Positions 34,926 to 44,972 of a stretch of DNA of 59,101 nucleotides are shown here, one piece after another. The number at the start of each line of letters is the position of its first letter. The stretch's first letter is position 1. Source of the DNA: Bryobacter sp. CoA8 C33 (GTDB lineage: Bacteria > Acidobacteriota > Terriglobia > Bryobacterales > Bryobacteraceae); assembly GCA_019931185.1 (NCBI GenBank), contig JAINDK010000057.1:1-59101 (forward strand), written 5' to 3'. Both the position numbers and the translations under genes were made by a program. The notes under the pieces are model-generated. The model was not told the DNA's origin and made no database searches. It saw only the letters and a program-made list of their open reading frames with translations.

Positions 34926-37562
34926 CTAGCGCCTCATCAAACTTTCATCCAGATTCAATACCGTGTTCGCCACCACCGCCCAGGCCGCGCGCACCACATC
35001 CGGACGCACCGGCTTGCCCAACTCGAGCGGCGCGACCGCCACCAACCCGGCGTCGAAGACCTGCCCCACGTTTGTGCCGTTGTTCCGCGTCGCCTTTACC
35101 GCGATCACATTGCGCCCCGGCCGGAACGCTTTCTGGCCCTCTGCCGTCAATTCATACTCATAATGCCCGGCCCGCTCGTACACCACGTTCGTTAGCGCCG
35201 GCACTCCATTCACCCAGATCTCGTGGGAACAGTTCGTCCGAATCGGCATCTGGAAACCGCTGGGCATCTTCTCCGGCAAATCCACCGCGATCCGCAGATA
35301 GATGCTCTCCGTGTCCCATCGCGTCCGCGCCGGCGTCGCCAGCGCCGCCGCCGAATCCGGCTTCTCAAAGTAACCAAAATAACCTGGCCCCGCCTTCCAC
35401 GGCGTATCGTCAAAATCAGCTTTCTCCCATCCCGCCACCGGCTCCGCCGTCTGATAGCGCCACTCCCGCGGCTTCGTCCGCGCATCCGGCAGCAGCGTTA
35501 CCGGCCGGTCTTCCTTGTACAGCACTTCATCAAATCGCGCCAGCTTCTGCGCGTTGCCGGGCTTCGCCCTCAGTTCGGCCTCGGCCTGCCGGTAAAGCAG
35601 CGCCAATCGTTGCTGCTCCAACTTGTTTGGCTCCCGCAGCAACACCCTCCGGAAGATCGCCCGCCCCGGATCCCGCGGCGATTCCGTCATCGCTCCCGCC
35701 GCCAGTTTCTGCGCCGCTTCCATGAATACCGGATCGTTCAGCGTCGTCAGCGCCTGCAGCGGCGTATTCGTGCGAATCCGCCTCACCGTGCACGTCTCCC
35801 CCGTCGGCGCATCGAAATTCATCATCGCCGGATACGAACTCGTGCGCCGCATGAATGTATAAATTGCCCGCCGGTAGCGGTCTTCACCCTGACTCGTCCT
35901 CCACGCATCCCCGTTGTAAACCACCTGCCACACCCCCTCCGGCTGCCACGGCATCACCGGCGGCCCATACATCTTCGTGCTCAACAATCCCGCTGCCGCC
36001 AGCGCCTGGTCCCGCACCACTTCCGCATCCAGCCGGAACCGGGCCCCGCGCGCATACCACTGGTTCTGCGGGTCCCGCGCCAGCAGATCCGGCGTCACCG
36101 CCGAAGCCTGCTGATACGTTGCGCTCGTCACAATCAACCGCAGCAGCCCCTTCGTATCCCACTTCTGCTCAAACTCCACCGCCAGCCAGTCCAGCAACTC
36201 CGGATGCGTCGGCAGCGCTCCCTGCGTGCCAAAATCCTCCTCCGTCTCCACAATGCCGCGCCCCATCAGACGGCTCCAATACCGGTTCACCGTCACGCGC
36301 GCCGTCAAGGGATTCTCCCGGCTCACCAGCCACTGCGCGAATCCCAAACGGTTCCGCGGCGCGTCCTTGTCGAGCCCCGGCAAAAACGCCGGTGTCCCGG
36401 CCTCTACCTCCTCTCCCGGCGTCAAGAAATTCCCCCTCTCGAAGATTCGCGTCTTGCGCTGCTTCCCGGCCGCTAACTCTCGCATCACCAGCGTCGAGAC
36501 CTCTTTGTTCAACCGCAGCAAAGGCCGGTCCGAAGCATGATCGTTGTCCTCCGTCTGGTTCAAAAACGCATACAGCTGATAAAACTCCTTGTGCGACAGC
36601 GGATCGTATTTATGCGTGTGGCACTGCGCGCAGCCCCAGGTCTGACCCATCCATACCTGCCCCGTCGTCGCCACCCGGTCCCGCACCGCTAGATCGCGGA
36701 ATTCCTCATCGTCCGTGCCCCCCTCGGTGTTCGTCATCGTATTCCGATGGAACCCCGTCGCCACCAGATCCTCCACCGTCCCCTCCGCCAGCAGGTCTCC
36801 GGCAATCTGCTGCACCGTAAACTGGTCGAACGGCAAATTCTCATTAAACGCCCGGATCACCCAATCCCGGTACGGCCAGATCACCCGGCGGTTGTCTTTC
36901 TCATATCCCTGCGTATCCGCGTACCGCGCCAGATCGAGCCACACCTTGGCCCACCGTTCCCCAAATCGCGGGCTCGCCAGCAACGCATCCACATATTTCT
37001 CATACGCCTCCGCGCCCGGGCTCCTCAGATACGGCTCGAGCACCGCCGCCTCCGGTGGCATCCCCGTCAAATCGAGCGCCACTCGCCGCGCCAGCGTCGC
37101 CGCATCCGCCGGACCCGAAGGCCGCAAACCCTTCTCCTCGAGCTTGGCCAGCACAAAGGCGTCAATCGCATTCCGACCCCACGCCTCATCCTTCACCGCC
37201 GGCAGGTTGCGCCGCTCCGGCTTGCGGTACGCCCAGTGCTCTTCGTATTTCGCGCCGCTGTCGATCCACCGCTTCAGCGCATCCACTTCCGCCTCCGTCA
37301 ATCGCGGCCCACTCGGCGGCATCGGCCGCGTCGGGTGCGTCACCCGCGCCACAATCCGGCTCTTGGCGCTGTCCCCCGGCACGATCAGGTTGTTCTTCAC
37401 CGCCGCCTCGCGCACGTCCAGGCGCACACCCGCCTGCCGACCGTTCTCGTCCGGCCCGTGGCACGCCCAGCACCGCTTGGCCAGGATCGGTCGCACCTCA
37501 GCCTGAAAATTCACCTGCGCCCCCAGCGAGGCCGCGCACATCATCATCATCCACAAGCGCAT
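34926..37562 (-). CDS. PSD1 protein with an inserted sugar-binding-like domain
   Basis: An 878-residue exported protein: signal peptide (1-15), cytochrome-like domain with CWACHG near 31-36, DUF1549 (about 110-320, with DLTGMPPEAA and CAQCHTHKYDP) and DUF1553 (from about 400, with NPLTARVTVNRYWSRLMG). Between about residues 690 and 850 an additional beta-rich segment interrupts DUF1553: WEKADFDDTPWKAGPGYFGY, SIYLRIAVDLPE, SHEIWVNGVP, RPGRNVIAVKA. These are hallmarks of galactose-binding-like domains of glycoside hydrolases. The last helix of DUF1553 (ANTVLNLDESLMRR) follows. This suggests direct glycan contact. It is divergent from the ferredoxin gene by 45 bases. Confidence 0.92.
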   Translation of the reverse strand: MRLWMMMMCAASLGAQVNFQAEVRPILAKRCWACHGPDENGRQAGVRLDVREAAVKNNLIVPGDSAKSRIVARVTHPTRPMPPSGPRLTEAEVDALKRWIDSGAKYEEHWAYRKPERRNLPAVKDEAWGRNAIDAFVLAKLEEKGLRPSGPADAATLARRVALDLTGMPPEAAVLEPYLRSPGAEAYEKYVDALLASPRFGERWAKVWLDLARYADTQGYEKDNRRVIWPYRDWVIRAFNENLPFDQFTVQQIAGDLLAEGTVEDLVATGFHRNTMTNTEGGTDDEEFRDLAVRDRVATTGQVWMGQTWGCAQCHTHKYDPLSHKEFYQLYAFLNQTEDNDHASDRPLLRLNKEVSTLVMRELAAGKQRKTRIFERGNFLTPGEEVEAGTPAFLPGLDKDAPRNRLGFAQWLVSRENPLTARVTVNRYWSRLMGRGIVETEEDFGTQGALPTHPELLDWLAVEFEQKWDTKGLLRLIVTSATYQQASAVTPDLLARDPQNQWYARGARFRLDAEVVRDQALAAAGLLSTKMYGPPVMPWQPEGVWQVVYNGDAWRTSQGEDRYRRAIYTFMRRTSSYPAMMNFDAPTGETCTVRRIRTNTPLQALTTLNDPVFMEAAQKLAAGAMTESPRDPGRAIFRRVLLREPNKLEQQRLALLYRQAEAELRAKPGNAQKLARFDEVLYKEDRPVTLLPDARTKPREWRYQTAEPVAGWEKADFDDTPWKAGPGYFGYFEKPDSAAALATPARTRWDTESIYLRIAVDLPEKMPSGFQMPIRTNCSHEIWVNGVPALTNVVYERAGHYEYELTAEGQKAFRPGRNVIAVKATRNNGTNVGQVFDAGLVAVAPLELGKPVRPDVVRAAWAVVANTVLNLDESLMRR

Positions 37563-37607
37563 GCGATGATCTTATCGCGCTCAGGCTAATCTGAAAAAGA
37601 TACTCCC

Positions 37608-37922
37608 ATGCCCAAGCTCACGCTTCTCAACGACAAATCCGTCCACGAATTCACCCCCGGCGCCATTCCCTACGGCGGCCACGGCAAGCCCGGCTCGATT
37701 CTCGACCTCGCCATGCACTTCGGCCTCCCGCTCGATCACGTCTGTGGCGGCAACTGCTCCTGCACCACTTGCCACGTCCACGTCGAAGCCGGCATGGAAA
37801 ACCTCAGTGAGCCCGAACAGGACGAACTCGATTTCGTCGGCATGGTCGAGGGCGGCACCGACGCCTCCCGCCTCGGCTGCCAGGCCATCGTCCGCGGCGA
37901 CGTCTCCATCCGCATCCCCTAG
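37608..37922 (+). CDS. [2Fe-2S] ferredoxin, adrenodoxin/Isc type
   Basis: A 104-residue electron carrier. Cluster ligands are Cys46, Cys52, Cys55 and Cys91 in CGGNCSCTTC and GCQ, matching the C-x5-C-x2-C-x35-C adrenodoxin pattern; an extra Cys50 lies within the loop. The acidic stretch LSEPEQDELDF is the usual partner-binding helix. No signal peptide. The related Fdx of isc operons assists Fe-S assembly, while others feed P450s or oxygenases; neither partner is adjacent, so the role is open. Confidence 0.93.
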   Translation: MPKLTLLNDKSVHEFTPGAIPYGGHGKPGSILDLAMHFGLPLDHVCGGNCSCTTCHVHVEAGMENLSEPEQDELDFVGMVEGGTDASRLGCQAIVRGDVSIRIP

Positions 37923-37972
37923 CGGAAAACTTCTCTGGATCAGACGTCCGCCGCCGCTCATCCCATGGGCGT

Positions 37973-38335
37973 ATGCGCTCTCTATTGCTTGTCCTCGCCC
38001 TTCCCCTGATGTCCCTGGCCTCTTCCTCCGCCGATGGCGAATGGTCCTGGAAAATGGCCAGTCCCTTCGGCGAATTGAATGCCCGCGCCGTCATGAAGGT
38101 CGAAGACGGCAAGCTCACCGGCGCCTTCTGGCTCGACGATTCCCGTAAACTCGAAATCGTCGACGGCAAGCTCGACGGCGACAAACTCAGCTTCACCCTC
38201 AAGCGCAACCGTCCCAGCGGCGGCTCGATGACCTACGAGATGACCGGCACGCTCAAAGGCGACGCCATCGATGGCAGCGCCAAGGCACTCGAGATGGGCG
38301 CTACCCAATCTTGGTCCGCTGCCCGTAAAAAATAG
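37973..38335 (+). CDS. Small secreted protein of unknown function
   Basis: A 120-residue protein with a clear signal peptide (1-20) and an all-beta body made of alternating strands (KVEDGKLTGAFWLDD, IVDGKLDGDKLSFTLKR, YEMTGTLKGDAIDGSAK), consistent with a small lipocalin-like or beta-barrel fold. The repeated 'GKL.G' strand starts give an internal repeat of about 25 residues. I do not recognise a named family, although similar small proteins occur in Solibacter-type genomes. It is 50 bases after the ferredoxin gene and may be a separate unit. Confidence 0.65.
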   Translation: MRSLLLVLALPLMSLASSSADGEWSWKMASPFGELNARAVMKVEDGKLTGAFWLDDSRKLEIVDGKLDGDKLSFTLKRNRPSGGSMTYEMTGTLKGDAIDGSAKALEMGATQSWSAARKK

Positions 38336-38404
38336 CGCCCCCATCCCGCGAGAATTCCTCCCGCCTTACCCCATCCGCCCCCGTATTGGTTTATCTTGGC
38401 TAGC

Positions 38405-39325
38405 ATGACCCGCCGCACTCTGCTGGCCAGCGCCGTCCCTCCGGCCCTCGCTCAATCTCCGGTGCCCATCATAGACACCCATATTCATCTCTTCGATACC
38501 GCGCGCCCGCAAGGCATCCCCTGGCCCCCAAAGGATGACGCCGTCCGCTACAAAACAGCTCTCCCCCCCCGCTACATCGCCCTCACCCGCAAGCTCGGCA
38601 TTGTCGGCGCCATTGAGCTCGAGTGCAGCCCCTGGCTCGCCGACAACCAGTGGGTTCTCAATGTCTGCGCTCCCGCCCCCATCATGGTCGGCATGGTCGG
38701 CAACATACCCCCCGGCGACAAAAACTTCCGCGCCGAACTCGACAAGCACGCCGCCAACCCCCTCTATCTCGGCATCCGCTATGGCAATATCTGGGGCTTC
38801 GACATCGGTAAGGAACTCTCCAAACCCGAATTCGTCGCCGGCTTGAAATACCTCGCCGAACGCGGCCTCATCCTCGATTCCGCCAACCCCAACCGCAAGC
38901 TCCTCGAAGACCTCCGCCGCGCCTCCGACCTCGTCCCCAATCTCCGCATCATGATCGACCATCTGCCCGGCATGGAGGCCCTCGATAAAGCAGCCGCTGT
39001 CCTCACCGATCTTGCCGCCCGCAAGCAGATCTACGTCAAGGTCTCCGCCGTGCTCAAGAAACGCAACGGCCAGACCATCACCGACGACGCTTTCTATAAA
39101 CCCGTCCTCGACGAAATGTGGCAGCGCTTCGGCGAAGACCGCGTCGTCTACGGCAGCGACTGGCCCAACTCCGACGGCCTCGGCGCCTACGAACAGGTCC
39201 TCACCGTCGTCCGCAACTACGTCAGCAAGAAGTCCCGCGCCGCTCAGGAAAAATACTTCTACCGCAACTCCCTGGCCGCCTACCGCTGGAAGCCCCGCAC
39301 CGCCGAACAACGGAAGCTCACCTAA
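38405..39325 (+). CDS. Exported amidohydrolase (COG3618-type, metal-dependent)
   Basis: A 306-residue TIM-barrel hydrolase. A short Tat-like leader (MTRRTLLASAVPPALAQ) is followed at once by IIDTHIHLFD, the metal-binding HxH. GMVGNIPP, a central His (MIDHLPG) and the C-terminal YGSDWPN (catalytic Asp) complete the amidohydrolase-2 site. Relatives hydrolyse lactones such as fuconolactone. The ATG at 38405 is preferred to the in-frame TTG at 38396. It shares one base of its stop with the start of the quinoprotein (TAATG), so a sugar oxidised to lactone by the dehydrogenase could be opened by this enzyme. That is an inference. Confidence 0.85.
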   Translation: MTRRTLLASAVPPALAQSPVPIIDTHIHLFDTARPQGIPWPPKDDAVRYKTALPPRYIALTRKLGIVGAIELECSPWLADNQWVLNVCAPAPIMVGMVGNIPPGDKNFRAELDKHAANPLYLGIRYGNIWGFDIGKELSKPEFVAGLKYLAERGLILDSANPNRKLLEDLRRASDLVPNLRIMIDHLPGMEALDKAAAVLTDLAARKQIYVKVSAVLKKRNGQTITDDAFYKPVLDEMWQRFGEDRVVYGSDWPNSDGLGAYEQVLTVVRNYVSKKSRAAQEKYFYRNSLAAYRWKPRTAEQRKLT

Positions 39326-41148
39326 TGCGCGCGCTCATCCTGCTCGCCACCAGCCTCCTCGCCCAGGACTACCGCACCTGGCGCGACTACGGCGGCGGCC
39401 CCCACGCCACCCAGTTCACCGCCCTCGACCAGATCAACAAATCCAACGTCACGCGCCTTGAGATCGCCTGGCGCTACCCGATCGGCGAAAACAAGCGCTA
39501 CAGCTTCAACCCCGTCATCGCCGGCGATCGCATCTTCGTCATGGCTGCCGGCAATTCCATCGTCGCCCTCAATGCCTCCTCCGGCGCACCCCTCTGGAAG
39601 TGGTCGCCCCCCGCCGGCACCACCGCCATCACCACCCGCGGCATCAATTACTGGGAGAGCAAGGACGGCCGTGACAAACGCCTCATCCTCGCCAGCAATC
39701 ACATACTCCGCGCCATCGACGCCAACACCGGCAAAACCATCGATAGCTTCCAGGTCGATCTCCGCTTGGGCCTCGACCGCGACCCCAAACTCCTCACCGT
39801 TCTGCAAAGCCTCTCTCCCGGCAAGATCTTCGAGGACCTCATCGTCGTCGGCTCGGCCACCAACCAGGGCTATGGCTCCGCCCCCGGCGACATCCGCGCC
39901 TTCGATGTCCGCACCGGCAAACTCGTCTGGACCTTCCACACCATCCCCCGCCCCGGCGAGTTCGGCTACGACGGCTGGCCCAAGGACGCCTGGAAAGCCG
40001 TCGGCGGCGCCAACGTCTGGAGCGAGATGTCCATCGACGAAAAACGCGGCATCCTCTTTGCCCCCACCGCCAGCGCCAAGTACAACTTCTACGGCAAAGA
40101 CCGCTCCGGCCACAATCTCTTCGCCGACTCCCTCCTCGCCATCGACGTCCGCACCGGCAAGCGCCTCTGGCACTACCAGATGGTCCATCACGACATCTGG
40201 GATTACGACGACTCCACCGCCCCCAAACTCCTCACCGTCAATCACAATGGCCGCCGCATCGATGCCGTCGCTCAGGTCTCCAAACAAGGCTTCGTCTGGG
40301 TCTTTGACCGCCTCACCGGCCAGCCCCTCTGGCCCATTGAAGAGCGCAAGGTACCCCAGACCGACATGCCCGGCGAAACCACCTGGCCCACTCAGCCCTT
40401 CCCCTCCAAGCCCGCTCCCTTCGCCCGCCAGAGCTTTACCGTCGACGACCTCAGCCCCTTCCTCACCCCCGCCGACCGCGCCAAGTTCCGCGACCAGATT
40501 CTCTCCGCCCGCAACGAAGGGCTCTTCACCCCGCCCGCCCAGCGCGGCGCCATTCAAATGCCCGGCAACAATGGCGGAGCCAATTGGGGCGGCGCTGCTG
40601 TCGATCCCGGTAAGGGCCTCCTCGTCGTCGTCAGCAAGGATCTCCCCTGCCTGCTCAAGCTCGACAAGCGTGCTGACGAGGTCCCCGGCCTCTCCCCCGA
40701 CGAGCGCTACGAAAGCGCCTTCGGCTTCATGATCGCCAGCGACGGGCTCTCCGCCATCAAGCCCCCCTGGACCACCCTCACCGTCTATGACCTCAATTCC
40801 GGCGACATCAAGTGGCGCATCCCCCTCGGTGAAGTCCCCGAACTCGCCGCCCGCGGCATTCGCAACACCGGCACCCACTATCCCAAACTCGGCCCCATCG
40901 TCACCTCCACCGGACTCGTCTTCACCGGTACCCGCGACAAAAAAGTCCGCGCCTTCGACATCGACAACGGCAAGCTCCTCTGGGAATTCGAAGTTCCTAC
41001 CGCCATCGAAGGCATCCCCGCCGTCTATGAACTCAACGGCAAACAATACCTGGTCTTTTGCGCCTCCGCCCAAGTGGGCTTGACTCCCGCTACGAGCAAG
41101 CCCATCGAGGGCGAATACATCGCTTTCGCCCTACCGGGCAAGCCCTAG
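39325..41148 (+). CDS. PQQ-type quinoprotein dehydrogenase
   Basis: A 607-residue exported beta-propeller (signal peptide 1-14). Repeated propeller signatures are seen: ALNASSGAPLWKW, AIDANTGKTIDSF, FDVRTGKLVWTFH, IDVRTGKRLWHYQ, FDRLTGQPLWP and FDIDNGKLLWEFE. The WDYDD stretch near 290-300 and the GGANWGG loop near 420 resemble membrane-type glucose/quinate dehydrogenases. No haem motif or N-terminal membrane helices, so it is soluble in the periplasm. It is expected to oxidise a sugar or alcohol using PQQ. It follows the amidohydrolase directly and converges with the Gfo/Idh gene, sharing CTAG at the stops. Confidence 0.9.
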   Translation: MRALILLATSLLAQDYRTWRDYGGGPHATQFTALDQINKSNVTRLEIAWRYPIGENKRYSFNPVIAGDRIFVMAAGNSIVALNASSGAPLWKWSPPAGTTAITTRGINYWESKDGRDKRLILASNHILRAIDANTGKTIDSFQVDLRLGLDRDPKLLTVLQSLSPGKIFEDLIVVGSATNQGYGSAPGDIRAFDVRTGKLVWTFHTIPRPGEFGYDGWPKDAWKAVGGANVWSEMSIDEKRGILFAPTASAKYNFYGKDRSGHNLFADSLLAIDVRTGKRLWHYQMVHHDIWDYDDSTAPKLLTVNHNGRRIDAVAQVSKQGFVWVFDRLTGQPLWPIEERKVPQTDMPGETTWPTQPFPSKPAPFARQSFTVDDLSPFLTPADRAKFRDQILSARNEGLFTPPAQRGAIQMPGNNGGANWGGAAVDPGKGLLVVVSKDLPCLLKLDKRADEVPGLSPDERYESAFGFMIASDGLSAIKPPWTTLTVYDLNSGDIKWRIPLGEVPELAARGIRNTGTHYPKLGPIVTSTGLVFTGTRDKKVRAFDIDNGKLLWEFEVPTAIEGIPAVYELNGKQYLVFCASAQVGLTPATSKPIEGEYIAFALPGKP

Positions 41149-42458
41149 ACTTCCAGCTTCCACGGCGCGCGGTACTTCGCCTTCAGATAAGGCTTCACCT
41201 CCGCCTGCTTCACCGTCCAGCTCTTCTCGTCCCAGTCGAGCCGCGTCTTAAAGCGCATCGACAGATTCGCCAGAATGCAAACGGTCGAACTGCGCACGCA
41301 GGTCTCGATCTCCGACTGCGGCTTCTCCCGGCTCTTGATGCAAGCCAGCCAGTTCTCCCAGTGCGGCACGTTCATCTGCCGCATCACATCGTCCTTCTCA
41401 TAGGCCTGCGGCTCTACCTTCGACTTCGCGTTCGGCGCCAGCCAGCACCCGCTGCGGTTCACAATCAGCGTTGCCTCCGTGCCGTGAATCGCCGTCGCCG
41501 CTCCGTGGCCGAACATCGGCATCGGGTTCGCCGTCCGGCTCTCATAGCTGGCGATGAACTTCGGGTACTCAAACGTCGCCAGCATCGTGTCCGGCGTGTC
41601 CCGGTTGTCCTTCACATACAGCTTGTTGCCCATCGCCGAGATCGCCGTCGGCATCGCCTCGTCAAAGCACTGGTGCACCGGGTCGAGCAGATGCACGCCC
41701 CAGTCCGTCATCGCCCCGCCCGCGTAATCCCAGAAGTAGCGGAAGGTCGGAAACGTCGTCTTCGTCACACCCCAGCGGTTCTCGTTAAACGGCACCTTCG
41801 GCGCCGGCCCCAACCACATGTCCCAATTGAGCCCCGGCGGCGCTGTCGAATCGGCCGGATTCCCCCACCCCTCCTGCGGCGTTGCCCCCGCCTGCCAGGT
41901 ATGCACAAACGTCACTTCCCCCAGTGTCCCCGCCTTCACTATCTCGGCCGCCTTCTTGAAATACCCGCCCGAGCGCTGCATCGTCCCCGCCTGCACAATC
42001 CGCTTGTATTTCCGCGCCGCCTCCACCATCTTCATCCCTTCATCCACATAAACGCTCGCCGGCTTCTCCACATAAACATCCTTGCCCGCCTTGCACGCCT
42101 CCACCGTCATATAGGCATGCCAGTGGTCCGGCGTCGAGATGCAGACCGCATCAATCGACTTGTCGGCCAAAATCTTCCGGAAGTCGTCCGTGCCCTTGAT
42201 CTCGTAGCCCCCACGCCGCGCCGCCGCTTCGGCCCGCTCCAGATGCGGCTGATACACATCGCACAGCGCCGCCGGCTGCATCCCCGGCACCTTCATCGAA
42301 TAACCCAGGTTCCCTGATCCCATCGCCCCAAGACCAATAAAGCCCACCGCCACGCGGTCGTTGGCTCCCTTCAGATTCCCGGTAAAAATGTTCGTCGTAA
42401 AGGCAGCGCCAAGCGTGATCGAGGCGTTGCGTCTGCTGAGTCGATTCTTGTCTTCCAT
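41145..42458 (-). CDS. Gfo/Idh/MocA-family oxidoreductase, Tat-type leader
   Basis: A 437-residue NAD(P)-dependent oxidoreductase. A twin-arginine-like leader ([15 protein letters not shown]) precedes the Rossmann motif [12 protein letters not shown] (about 38-49). [10 protein letters not shown] and the family-defining EKPAS (about 114-118) give the catalytic Lys, and [11 protein letters not shown] the downstream His. Exported members are common in Acidobacteria and Planctomycetes and act on sugars or inositols. ATG 42458 has GGAAAGGA upstream; a longer frame to 42557 lacks it. It lies 47 bases after the pseudo-receiver gene, on the same strand. Confidence 0.92.
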   Translation of the reverse strand: MEDKNRLSRRNASITLGAAFTTNIFTGNLKGANDRVAVGFIGLGAMGSGNLGYSMKVPGMQPAALCDVYQPHLERAEAAARRGGYEIKGTDDFRKILADKSIDAVCISTPDHWHAYMTVEACKAGKDVYVEKPASVYVDEGMKMVEAARKYKRIVQAGTMQRSGGYFKKAAEIVKAGTLGEVTFVHTWQAGATPQEGWGNPADSTAPPGLNWDMWLGPAPKVPFNENRWGVTKTTFPTFRYFWDYAGGAMTDWGVHLLDPVHQCFDEAMPTAISAMGNKLYVKDNRDTPDTMLATFEYPKFIASYESRTANPMPMFGHGAATAIHGTEATLIVNRSGCWLAPNAKSKVEPQAYEKDDVMRQMNVPHWENWLACIKSREKPQSEIETCVRSSTVCILANLSMRFKTRLDWDEKSWTVKQAEVKPYLKAKYRAPWKLEV

Positions 42459-42505
42459 GGTTTCCTTTCCGCCCGACGGCTGGAAGTTATGTATTCTATC
42501 GCCAC

Positions 42506-42859
42506 CTAGGCTGCGCTTGCTTTCGCCTTTCCCCCAAGGTTCGATTCGAGAATCCAATCCATCTGCTCCCGCTCAATCGGCGCCGCGCAATAGTCCGCCG
42601 CCCCGGCCTCGATCACCTCCAACCACTCCTCCGTCTCCGGCAAACGGCTCACCGCCACCACCGGACAACTCGCCCCTCGCAACACGTCCGGAAACCATTT
42701 CTCCCGCGCGCTGCAAAACACCACATCATGCCCGTCCATCTCCCCGGGGCTCCCCGCCACCCTCACCGCCATGCCACGCCCGGCCAGGTAATGACTCAAT
42801 TCTCGTGCTACCGCGGGCTCCAGCCCCACCAGCAGCGCCGACAAGCCTTTTAACTCCAT
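42506..42859 (-). CDS. Receiver-like (REC fold) protein lacking the phosphoacceptor
   Basis: A 117-residue protein with the pattern of a response-regulator receiver: strand [15 protein letters not shown], strand AVRVAG, strand [11 protein letters not shown], strand [10 protein letters not shown], then [20 protein letters not shown]. The last segment is the typical 'GA.DY..KP' region with Ala in place of the conserved Lys. The phospho-accepting Asp is replaced (VVFCS), so it is a pseudo-receiver. No output domain. It may be a protein-protein adaptor. It lies upstream of the Gfo/Idh gene and divergent from ispG. Confidence 0.6.
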   Translation of the reverse strand: MELKGLSALLVGLEPAVARELSHYLAGRGMAVRVAGSPGEMDGHDVVFCSAREKWFPDVLRGASCPVVAVSRLPETEEWLEVIEAGAADYCAAPIEREQMDWILESNLGGKAKASAA

Positions 42860-43026
42860 ATGACCCCCTCACGGTCTCCGGCGACATCGCCGGGCAAAGT
42901 TCACAATGCCGGGAACGTTTTCGAGTGGCTAGCCCCGCCGCGCCCTCATGGCGCGGCAATTCCTTCTCCAGTCTATTCCTGTTTTCCGCCATTTCATTGA
43001 TAAAATTATCCTTTCGAGGAGTTCTC

Positions 43027-44258
<1,232 letters not shown>

Positions 44259-44262
<4 letters not shown>

Positions 44263-44861
44263 CTGGCCAGCCCGCTGTGGATGCGCGAGCCCGGCGGCTG
44301 TGCCGCGATCACCCGCGCCTCCGCTTCGAGCATCCACTGCCACCGTTCTTCCACTTCTTCCTTCGGCCCCATCTTCTGCGCCAGCTTGAGGAAAACCTTG
44401 TAGTGCCCCATCTCCGAGCGAAACAGCGCCCGGTAAAACGCCGCCAGTTCCTCATCCTCGCTCGCCTCGGCCAACACCATGAACCGTTCGCAACTCCGCG
44501 CCTCGATCAGCGCGGACACACACAACCGGTCAAGCGTTTCCCCCGTCTTCCCGCTCCGCACCAGCTTGCGCAGATCCGCCGCATAAAAACTCTTGTGGCC
44601 CCGCTCGAGCCTCCCTCCGCGCCGCATCAATAGCCGCGTCACCTGCGCCAGATGCGCCGCCTCATCCCGCGCCACGCTCGTCATCGTTTCCACCCACCCC
44701 GGCGTCCACTCGTTCGGCCAACGCGTCATCAGCTCCATCGCGTTCTGCGCCGCCTTCATCTCAAGAAAAGCATGGTCGATCAACAACGCAATCGGATCCC
44801 CGAGCGCCTGCCGTCCCCATGCCTCCGGCGTCTGTGTCAGCAATGGCAATTGCTCCTTCAC
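44259..44861 (-). CDS. miaE: tRNA-(ms2io6A)37 hydroxylase-type di-iron protein
   Basis: A 200-residue ferritin-like four-helix protein. Di-iron ligands are visible in order: [24 protein letters not shown] (EXXH), [10 protein letters not shown] and [10 protein letters not shown] (EXXH). This pattern and the length match MiaE, which hydroxylates the isopentenyl group of ms2i6A37 in tRNA. Its cofactor source is dimethylallyl diphosphate, made by the MEP pathway whose ispG is the convergent neighbour, though this adjacency may be chance. A start at 44861 gives a typical N-terminus. Confidence 0.88.
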
Positions 44862-44890
44862 TCTCCCAACTTACCCTGTTTCTACCCCGG

Positions 44891-44920
44891 TTGACACCAT
44901 TCCATCCCTACTGCTAGCCT
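44891..44920 (+). promoter_or_regulatory. Predicted sigma-70-type promoter for the M23 peptidase gene
   Basis: A perfect -35 TTGACA (44891-44896), an 18-base spacer, and an extended -10 TGcTAGCCT (TG at 44912, hexamer 44915-44920). The peptidase start is 53 bases downstream of the -10 hexamer. Confidence 0.5.
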
Positions 44921-44972
44921 TACAGTTTAGAAAAAACCCGGCGCCAGACCGGGGCAGGAATGTTTTTCTCAG

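Noticed and set aside
39322-41073. A 583-codon minus-strand frame opposite the quinoprotein
   Set aside because: Antisense shadow with very high Gly/Asp/Glu/Ala content and no recognisable domain; the + strand frame carries the propeller repeats.
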